The position numbers and the translations under genes were made by a program. A stretch of DNA of 64,000 nucleotides, taken from positions 7,826,501 to 7,890,500 of the forward strand of contig CP114486.1 in the NCBI GenBank assembly GCA_027186245.1, read 5' to 3'. The notes under the pieces were generated by a model, which saw only the letters and a program-made list of their open reading frames with translations, ran no database searches and was not told where the DNA came from. The stretch comes from Coriaria nepalensis (Eukaryota > Streptophyta > Magnoliopsida > Cucurbitales > Coriariaceae). Positions 51,060 through 64,000 of the stretch are shown here, piece by piece (the first letter of the stretch is position 1; every line of letters starts with the position of its first letter).

Positions 51060-51425
51060 CCTGTACTTTTGACATTTGTTAAAGAAAATTGGTAGGGATC
51101 GGTTCAATGCAGTTGAATATCTTCTTCTTCTTCCTTTTTTCTTTTCTTTTTTTTTTTTTCCTCCAATTTTGATTTTACAATTTGGAATAATATTCATAAA
51201 GCACAAACAAACTCCTTTCAGGGAATGCTTTAGCACCTTTTTCTTTTCTGAATTAGGGTATGGATTGATTCTTTTCTTAAATCTCTACGATAACGTAGGT
51301 TTTAAGTTTGCTGAAATTTATTTTCCTGTTTCATCAATTGGTGTGATTTAATTTGCAGATTTTAGTAAAGGGTTTCAATTTTGCAGGTATAATTGGGAAA
51401 TTAGGTTCTCAGCGTATTAGCGGTA
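51060..51425 (+). promoter_or_regulatory. Probable 5' leader of the demethylase gene, with pyrimidine tract
   Basis: A C/T tract (CTTCTTCTTCTTCC followed by T runs) lies at 51,119-51,163, as is common near plant transcription starts. Candidate splice acceptors TTTGCAG at 51,359 and TTTTGCAG at 51,386 suggest a leader intron that ends shortly before the ATG at 51,426. The transcription start itself is not visible. Confidence 0.4.
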
Positions 51426-56121
<4,696 letters not shown>

Positions 56122-56640
56122 TGGAAGAGGAACAAGAAAATGTAGATAAATAAGTGACAGAATTAGGGGCCCCAATTTTTTTTTTTTTTGGCCTGTCAAG
56201 GTTTTCGTTGCTTTCTAGTTTCTTAGTTATTAGGCCATATTCTTTTGTTCGAAGATGGGGAAACGAGAGAACTTGCACTTGACTAGTACGCAAGCGTTTC
56301 CGAGATTTTGAATTGGACCTCGGTGATTTCATAGACGATCATAATGTTAAACCGTTTTTTCACAGTAGAATTAGTGCTAGTTTTCTGCACGAGAAGGATA
56401 AAAAAAAAAAAAAGGGAATAACATCAAATTACATAGCAATATTACTATAATTATTTGGAACATTAGGATTACATCGTAAATCATAGTTAAAAAAATATAC
56501 TAAGGTTAATGGTAGATCTCTCAAATTGAGGGGCAAACTGAGAATTGAAATCTAACTCATTAAATTCATTTTTACATATTATTTTATACAATTAGTAGTC
56601 CATTTAATTAAAATTAATCTAATGGTCGGTTTTCACTTGG
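56122..56640 (+). other. 3' flank of the demethylase gene
   Basis: This contains the likely 3' UTR (a run of T at 56,177-56,190) and an A run at 56,401-56,413 near a plausible transcript end. No further gene is visible. The LINE starts somewhere after about 56,640. Confidence 0.4.
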
Positions 56641-57714
56641 GGTAAATAGGGAGCACCGCAATTCATCTCATTCGTTTTTCAACCGCTCCTCCATCAATTT
56701 CAACAACTCATCCAGTCCAACTCTCAGATTTTCTTTGTATCTCCTCAACTCATTTAGTTTTTTTTTTTCCTACCCACATAATTCATCTCACCGTTCCGCG
56801 TAAGTTTTCCCACAGTTTCCCAGCAGCCAAATAATCGAAAGGATTTCAGCATTAGAGAGTTACATTATCTATACAAAATACTCTCAGTGAGACTGATGAG
56901 ACTGATAAGCCATGAACATACTGTAAGTTCTGCCTCCATGGACTCTTCACCTCCCAGGAGTAATTTTCTCTGTAATGAACACAAATGGGACTTTATTAAT
57001 CACATATCTGCAAAATTTTCGCATCCTTTTTCCCTCAGGCAGGAGAGTCTTTCTCGTAGGATAGATATGGATTGTTCCCTAGATCTGCTAGGAGCGAGGA
57101 ATCGGAAGGAGCCGTCTGAGTAAGGAAAGGATCTAGCGATTGATTTGGAGATTCAGACCTGTGCTATAGCAAGCTTTTTGAAGTGCAATCCGAAGATCTA
57201 AAGTTGCATAGTGTGAGTGGACGATCTAGAGCTGCGACTTATGAAGCGTAACCTGAGGTTTAGAGTCTGTTTAGAGGTGAAGGTTGTGCGAAAGTGAAGC
57301 AGGGGGGAGGAGAGGCCAGTGGCAGCTAGATCTAGTGTGGATTTAGGTCTATATGAGCTTGACGATTAAGGTACATTTTCTTCTAGTTGGTTTTCTTGAT
57401 GCTGATGAATCTAGGGTAAGTGGAAAGCTCTACAAGGTTGTGAATATCTGATTAATGATTAGGTTATTTTGATTGTTATTTTGCTCTGGCTGGATCTGAT
57501 TGTGTGCAAACCTGATTGATATGGGAAATCTAAAAATCCGATCAACCTAGGATATGGTGTATCCATTGATTTTCTCTTCTGTTGCAATTGGTTTTTTTTT
57601 TTTTTTTTGTGGTTTGTTTCTGGTTCGAATAGAGGTGGTTTTCTATGGATCTGTTCTGGTTGGGGAGGCTGGGGGTTTTTTCACTGAGTCAGGTTTTCTT
57701 AAGGATTGAGTAGT

Positions 57715-58650
57715 ATGGAAGATCTTGTGTTTGATCTACAGGATGTGGCTACAAGTGAGGTAAAGCAGAAGTTCAATTTAGTGGGAAGGATTTTCACAGG
57801 GAAAAAAGGCTTAATCATATTGGAGTTTATCGATTTTGAGAGGAATCTGAGATGATCAGGTGTATGATATAAGGTTTATGGGGCTTAATTTGTATGCTAT
57901 GGAATTCATATAAGAACTGGAGAGTGGTCTGTGGGTAGTCATGGGCTATTGCTTTAACCTGCAAATATGGAATCCAAATTGACATTATCTGAGTTAGATT
58001 TTTCAAGAGTGCCTATCCGGATTCAAATTTATGATCTGTCTCTGAAAAATAGAAAAAAAAAGATTGGGATATTTTTATATGGAGATGAGAAGAATGAGGA
58101 GAGTTGGGAGAGTTGGGGAGTGCGAAGTTTTCTGAGAGTCATAGTGGCCATTAAGGTGGAAGAGCCTATTATAACGGGTTTTTGGATCCCTAGAAAATGA
58201 GGGGATAGAAGTTGGGTTCAGTTGAAATATGAGGCATCCTGATTTGTGTTTTCATTGTGGGGTTATGGGGCATGGTTTTAGAGAATGCAAAGAGGAAAAA
58301 AAGATGGATCCTCAATTCCCTCAAAGACCTAGATATGGTCCTTTCTTGAAAGAAAATTCCATTAGGGAGGGTGGGCGGGCCTATGTATGAATTAAAAAAT
58401 AGGAATCTAAACCAACTACTAAGGAAGGAGAGTAGTAGTATAGGAGTGGAAGGGGAAAAGGGAAGTGGTAGGTTTGGAGGTGTGAGAGAGGGGTATAGAG
58501 GAAAGGAGAATCTGGTTCGTAAGGGGGAGTTAAAAAATGAAGGGAAGGGGAAGGAGATTGTGAATGAGAGTGAAGGAGTGCAAAAGGGGGAAGCTAATAG
58601 TTGGAAAGAAGAAGTAATGTGTAAAAGGGGAACTTACTGTAATGCTTTGT
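57715..58650 (+). pseudogene. LINE ORF1 (gag-like, CCHC zinc knuckle), disrupted
   Basis: It starts with ATG at 57,715 (MEDLVFDLQDVATSEVKQKF, the usual start of plant LINE ORF1). The DUF4283-like middle includes FSRVPIRIQIYDL (about 58,000) and RVIVAIKVEEPIITGFWIPRK (58,137-58,198). The zinc knuckle CFHCGVMGHGFREC (58,247-58,288) fits C-x2-C-x4-H-x4-C. A stop follows GFWIPRK, and the knuckle is in a different frame from the middle part, so a frameshift separates them. There is an earlier stop after about 46 codons. The protein would bind element RNA; this copy cannot make it. Confidence 0.85.
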
Positions 58651-59059
58651 AACCTTTGGTTGAGTAGTTTTGCTAAGGGGGATACTGATCAAGGGCTTGC
58701 AAAAGATATAAAAACAGAGCTTAATTTCAGTATAATTCCTAAAAGAGCAGAGGGAATGATTTGATTTATACAGTTAGGTTCCCTCCTGAGGAGGAGAAGC
58801 CTGAAGCTTCAAAGATTGGGAGGAGCCTAAAGTTGACTATCTTGACTGGGGAGTTTAAGAGCCAGTGTAGAGGAAAAGATAGCAGGATCAATTCAAGAAA
58901 AGAGAAAGAAAGCTTTGAAAGGAAGATGGGAAGGTGGGGAGAGACTTGTGTGATGAAACTGCTTTGTTAATAACTATTCATCAATGGGAGGAGAGCAATG
59001 GGATAGACTTATATGGTCATGGGGCCAAGAGCCACAAAAGGGCCATGAGGATAATCTAA

Positions 59060-62000
59060 TGGAACTGTCAGGGAGTGGGGGCCTCTTTGATAGGTTTAGC
59101 TCTTAAAGATCTTGTGAAAATTCACAACTATAGTGTGGTGTTTTTAATGGAAACAAAAAAATGGTAGAAATAAAATGGAAAAGTTGAGGAAAAGGATGAG
59201 GTTCCATGGTTGCTGGCATATGAACCCTATTGGTATTTCAGGAGGACTTGCTCTTTGGTGGGATAGTAGTGTGAAGGTGGAGATTCTAAGTTCCTCAAAA
59301 AATATGATTGACAGTGTGGTCTCTTTTAAAGATGTTGATCCAGTGAGGTGGTTTTGGGTTTATGGGGATCCAGATTATAAAACTAGGAAGGAGTTGTGGG
59401 GAGACTTTGTGAGGGAAGCTAGAGGTATTATTAGGCCATGGGTGTGTGCTAGTGATTTCAATGATATAATAAAGGAAAGTGATAAAGGGGGTAAACTGTG
59501 GAAGATGATTAATTTTTAGAATATCATCTATGAGTGTGGCTTACAGATCTTCCTTATACAGGAGTGAAGTACACTTGGGGAGAATAATAGGGAAGGCTTA
59601 ATTAGAGAAAGGATTGATTTAATCCTTGCTAATGTCTGAAGGGAATTGTTTCCACAAAGTCAAGTTGCCAATCTTCCAATAAAAGGCTCTGATCACTTCC
59701 AGTTCTTATGGATTTGGATTTTAATGATATTAAAACTCCTAAGTAATTTGGATTTGAAATAATGTAGGCTTCTAGTGAGAGAACTTTCAAGGTGTGGTTA
59801 AAGGAAGTTGGCAGATACAATTTGATGGTAGATATGTGTTTCAGTGGATGCAAAAAATTAAAAAGTTGTAGAGAAGCTCTAATAAAGTGATGTAGAGAGG
59901 AGTTCCCGAATAATAGGAAAGTCATTGAGGAAATGAATCATTAGCTGGTGAGATTGCAGAATGAACTAACTACAGTTGAAGCTAGAGTCATAAAGATGTA
60001 AGGTGTAAAATTGAAGAAGCTTGGAGGAGGGAAGAGAAATATTGATTCCAAAAATATAGAGCTAACTGGCTGTCCTATGGAGATAAAAATACAAGAGTTT
60101 TTCATTAAATGGTTCTTCAGAATAGAAGACAATAAAGCAAAATTCTTAGATGAAGGAATTTTGTTGGGACCTGGGTTGAGGATGTAGGGCTTATTGAAAA
60201 AGAATTTGAGGGTTTCTTTAGGAAGCTTTTTTGGACAGAGAAGAAGAGACTGGGGTAACATTTTGGATTGTGTTTCTAGACTTGTTGGGGAAGAGATAAA
60301 TGCTAAACAGCCAGAGTTAAAGATCAGGAAGATTGAGGAAGCTGTGTTTCAAATGGGGCCCTATAAAGCCCCTAAACTGGATGGTTTCAATGGTGTTTTG
60401 TATCAAACATATTGGGAAGATAATTAAGAGGTAGTGACAAAAGCAGTAAAGGAATTCATCCAAACTAGGAAAATGCTTAGGGAGCTCAATCCGAAAGATA
60501 TTATTCTTATTCCAAAAGTTAATGGGCTAGAGTTTGTATCACAGGTCAGACCTATAAGCTTATGTAGCTATGGATATAAAATCTGTTATATGATTCTTGT
60601 TAACAGATAAGCCTTTCTTAGAATATTTGGTTTCTCAGAATCAAGGTGCTTTCGTTCCTAAGAGACAGATTCAGGACAGTATCATTGTTGCTCAAGAAGT
60701 TTTTCACCACTTGAAATTGAAGAAAAAGGGTAAGAAGTATGGAGTTGCGTTAAAGATTGATATGGTTAAAGCGTATGACCGTGTGGAATGAGATTCTTTA
60801 AAGGCTAATATGGAAAAGATTTAGGTGTGTGGATTAATTGGATTATGGGGTATATTTGTACTGATTCCTATTCCTTAGTTCTAAATGAAAGAAGATTTTG
60901 CAGAGTTAAGCCTACTAGGGGAATTAGACAAGGAGATCATATCTCCCCCTATCTTTTCTCATAGTGGCTGATGTGTTGTCAAGGAATATGGATTATGCAG
61001 TGGGTCTAGGGGAAATAAGGGGGCTAAAAATTGGAAGGCACTATGCTGTTCTTTCTTATCTGTTCTTTGTAAGTGACTCGCTGTTTTTTGTGGAGGCTAG
61101 GGAAGAGAATTAAAGGAAGTTATTAGATTTAATTCAAAGATACTGTGATGCTTCTGGGCAGGGGTAAATTTGGATCAACCTAGTGCTATTTTTAGCTATA
61201 ATGTGTCCCTAATGATGTCAAGTCTTTACTAGAAGGTGTGATGAAATGTCAGAAGTACAAACTGCTTTGGGCACTATTTGGCATGCTTGCTCTATGGGGG
61301 AAATCTAGGTACGAGGCTTTTGCTTTTATAAAAGAGAGGATACTGTCTAAGTTAAAATTATGGAAAAATAAGTGTTTTGTCTAGTGGAGAGAAGGAAGTC
61401 CTAATTAAAGTTCTGGGTATGTTAATTCCTACTTACTTCATGTCAAGTTTCAAGATGACTAAAAAGCTGCATGATGAGATCAATCTGTGAGATTTTACAT
61501 AGCTGTTCTAGCAAAACAGTTTTGGAGGTTATCTAAACATCCAAATGATTTATGGGCCAGAGTACTAAAAGGGTTAATTTCCCTAAATTGTAGTTCTTGG
61601 GAAGCAAGTAAGGGGGCTAGGGCTTCGTGGGGGTGGTCTACTGTGATTGGTGGGAGAGATGCTATCAGAAATGAGCTCATTTGGAGGGTGGGAAATGGGA
61701 AAGATGTGAAAATTTGGGAAGATGAATGGATCGCTTTTAATTCTTATGGTCCTCTGGAATCTTATTGTACTACAGTGGCCTCTGATGCTATTAGTGTGTG
61801 TGAGATTTTGAGTTTCAGGATAAAAGTTAGAAAGTTGAATTGTTGAATGATGCAGTTTCTGATAGTGTTAAGGAGGCTATCGAGTCTACTCCTAATCTGG
61901 ATGTTAATGTGGAGGATACCCTAATGTGGCCTTTGAGAAACCAAGGTGGTTACACAGTTAAATCAGGTTGTAGATATATCAAGCAAAAGCATCCTATTAC

Positions 62001-62980
62001 TCTTTCTAAAAAAGCTTCATCGTCCAGGATTATTAAAAATGAGTCGTGGAGGATGATTTGGAACTTACCAGTGATTCTAAGCTCGGATCTTTCTTGTGGA
62101 AAGTATGGGTGGGAACCCTTGCAACAAAGCTCCAATACTAGAAAAGAAAATGCAACTCTTCTCCTCTGCGCCAAATCTGTAATAAAGAAGAGTCAATTAA
62201 GCATGCATTACTGTTATGTGGCTAGACAGATTATGTTTAGTTTGGGTGTTCTTTGGGGTTTAAAATTAGCAAGGAAAATGTGAAATCTTTTGATCAGTGG
62301 TTGTTGGGGTTATTAAATTCGAAAGTTTTTAGGAAAGATGAAAATTTGAGTGCTTATCTAGTGTGTACTTGTTGGTAGATCTAGAAGTCTAAATGTTCTA
62401 GAGTCTTTGAAGATGTGCCTCCAAATGGTTGGGCTATAGTTATGAGAATTAATTGTGAGAATTAATTGTCAAGTTGATGAATTTGTTAGCTCAAAAAGTT
62501 CTCTGATGAGCGAGGGTCGTAGCAATAGTGATGCACCGGTTTCTTCTGTCTAGTCTTCTCCTTCTGGGTACTGGATCAAAATTAATTGCAATGCGGCTGG
62601 GAAGGAGGATGATGAAATTGCTGGGATTGGGGTTGTGGCTAGAAATTTTGGTGGTGAGTTGGTGGCTGGTTGGGCGGAATCTTTGTTTGATCAGTCTGTT
62701 GTTCGCTGATTGTTAGGGTTAATCTAGCTGTTGAGAAAGGTGTTAATAAAGTCATCTTTGAGGGGAGATCATCCTCTGTGTTTGGAGGAGCTGCAGTCAA
62801 AGATAATTGGGATTGCAATTTGATGGTTAGGGATATGATGAGAGAATTCACAGAAAGACGTTTTTTTTTTTTTCTAGAGTTCTCACCTAGTACTGATCTG
62901 TAGTTCAGCAAATCGGCCTGCTGGCTGGGTAGCCTCTGGAATCAAGCGGAAGATGTGCCTAGTTCCTGGCTGGAAGTCTG
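59060..62980 (+). pseudogene. LINE ORF2 (endonuclease, RT, RNase H), disrupted
   Basis: Endonuclease text (HMNPIGISGGLALWWDSS, then WVCASDFNDI) is open at 59,175-59,519. RT begins about 60,190 with QMGPYKAPKLDGFNG (60,351-60,395), RPISLCSYGYK (60,550-60,582), ALKIDMVKAYDRVE (60,750-60,791) and GIRQGDHISPYLFS (about 60,919-60,961). The catalytic FADD position reads FVSD (61,066-61,077), losing the first Asp pair. A zf-RVT-like segment (YTVKSGCRYIKQKH, 61,952-61,993) and an RNase H domain (WIKINCNAAGKEDDEIAGIG, about 62,570-62,630, ending SANRPAGWVASG at 62,905-62,941) complete the order. Stops and frameshifts are scattered throughout. Confidence 0.88.
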
Positions 62981-63448
62981 AAAATGGATGCTTGTTGTGT
63001 CTTTATTGAGAATCCTTGTGATGATTTATCTCCTTGTGGTGTGGATGATGATTTAGGGTTTGATGCTGATGGTGTGGGGTGATTTGGGGGTTAAAGTTTC
63101 TCTCGATTTGTTTTTCTCTCCAGGTTTGGCTGTCTGATGGTTGGTTTCTGGGCTTGGGTTACTAGTGGTGTGGGCTTCGATTTTTTGGGCTGAATGCTTC
63201 TTCATGGGTTGGGTGTGCTGGTGGATCTCTTCTTCTTTGTGGGCTGTTGGTTTACATGGGTTGTCTTTCTCTAAGTTTTTGATGTATTTTAGCTTAGCTT
63301 TGTATTTTCGTTCGGTTGTTTGTTGCTTGATTAGATCTTATATCCGTAGGCTGAGGACCATTTTTCCCCTAGCGTGGTTCGGAGGGACTTTTTCACGAGA
63401 AATAATTTTTACTTTGAAAATTTTCATGTAAGATATATTTCTTTGGCC

Positions 63449-63459
63449 AAAAAAAAAAA
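63449..63459 (+). other. Poly(A) tract at the LINE 3' end
   Basis: CCAAAAAAAAAAA follows the 3' UTR text CTTTGAAAATTTTCATG. This is the expected 3' terminus of a plant LINE and fixes the right boundary of the element. Confidence 0.75.
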
Positions 63460-63460
63460 T

Positions 63461-64000
63461 AATCATATATCTGAAATTCATCTGCCTTGGTTGTTGGGGA
63501 AGTATGGGAGAGTTTGCTCAGAATGGTGCAATGAATTATGTGCGTATAAATAATTGACCATTACATTAATTTTAACCCTATGGATTAAAACTTATGTAAA
63601 ATAATGTGTAAAAAGATGTGTGCATAAAACCTATCCCTTGAAATAATACATGTTATTTCACGGAGCTATGAATTGAATTCTGTTAAGAACTTGATTTTAT
63701 ATATATTCTTATATGATATTCTCTTGATGCACAATACAATCAGGTCACGTAAACATGAACTCTTAGTTGGCAACAATACCACTACTTGAAAAGACTAAGC
63801 CAAGAGAGACTCGTCCTTCATATACGGGCCATGTCCTCAGCATACGGTCCAGTTGGGTAAATGTGAACTCTTAGGCACATAACAAGCATGTACGAGATGG
63901 GCGACATGGCCAAGGGCCTCCTCGGCCTCGGTAGCTCCTCTAGGGATGATTGTCACTAATTGCTTGGAGGATAATGAATCAAGCTGATGGCCGAACAGCC
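63461..64000. other. Unassigned right edge, possibly the start of another LTR element
   Basis: The last 250 bp become GC-richer (GGGCCTCCTCGGCCTCGGTAGCTCC at about 63,912) with two similar TATACGG.CCA / CATACGGTCCAG phrases and a repeated GTGAACTCTTAG/ATGAACTCTTAG word at 63,753 and 63,860. This resembles LTR or flanking repeat sequence, but no boundary is visible in the window. Confidence 0.3.

Larger units (their letters stand above)
56640..63460 (+). mobile_element. Plant LINE (non-LTR retrotransposon), near full length, decayed
   Basis: A plus-strand LINE of about 6.8 kb with the plant L1-type layout: 5' region, ORF1 with a CCHC zinc knuckle, ORF2 with endonuclease, reverse transcriptase, zinc-binding region and RNase H, 3' UTR, and a poly(A) tract at about 63,449-63,459. 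Both ORFs are disrupted. The 5' end is estimated only: no clear target-site duplication was found to match the sequence after the poly(A). The element lies on the same strand as, and immediately downstream of, the demethylase gene. Confidence 0.85.

Overview
The window reads as nuclear DNA of a flowering plant, most likely a eudicot. It is AT-rich, dominated by plant retrotransposon families (Ty1/Copia, Ty3/Gypsy of Tekay/Del type, an Athila/Tat-type LTR and a plant LINE) and long satellite arrays, and it holds one intron-containing gene of a plant-specific histone demethylase clade. I cannot name the species. The layout looks like heterochromatin or its border, with one ordinary gene at the right.

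Region by region. (1) 1-13,445 is an unbroken satellite of about 95 monomers of about 142 bp, with higher-order structure (a recurrent block of about 1,140 bp, roughly 8 monomers) and a second subfamily after about 9.9 kb. (2) 13,446-22,440 is a graveyard of Copia pol tails and about 2-kb LTRs in both orientations, followed by a Gypsy-type LTR. (3) 22,441-36,245 is a second satellite with a period of about 380 bp, present as two arrays. Between them lie a minus-strand Copia element (3' LTR 23,440-24,254, pol and gag to 28,036) and a minus-strand Gypsy element (3' LTR 28,161-30,173, pol to about 33,480). (4) 36,245-38,980 is mostly unassigned. (5) 38,980-49,700 again holds nested LTR elements: a Copia LTR fragment, an Athila-type LTR with its primer binding site, a Copia element with 5' LTR, primer binding site, a nested Gypsy LTR and a truncated 3' LTR, and a decayed plus-strand Gypsy pol. 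(6) 49,700-51,425 is AT-rich and contains the upstream region of the gene.

(7) 51,426-56,121 is the one gene I consider functional: ten coding exons giving 945 residues with JmjN, JmjC, C5HC2 zinc finger, FYRN and FYRC. This is a KDM5-like H3K4 demethylase of the Arabidopsis JMJ14/15/18 group, closest by architecture and tail to JMJ18. The Fe(II) ligands are intact. (8) About 56.6-63.46 kb is a decayed LINE on the same strand, starting about 0.5 kb after the gene's stop and ending in a poly(A) tract.

None of the transposable elements seen is intact: each has stops, frameshifts, mutated active sites or missing ends. The observations most worth following are the higher-order structure of the 142-bp satellite, the split 380-bp satellite, and the survival of an apparently intact chromatin-modifier gene among these repeats. 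I saw no CRISPR array, rRNA or convincing tRNA gene.
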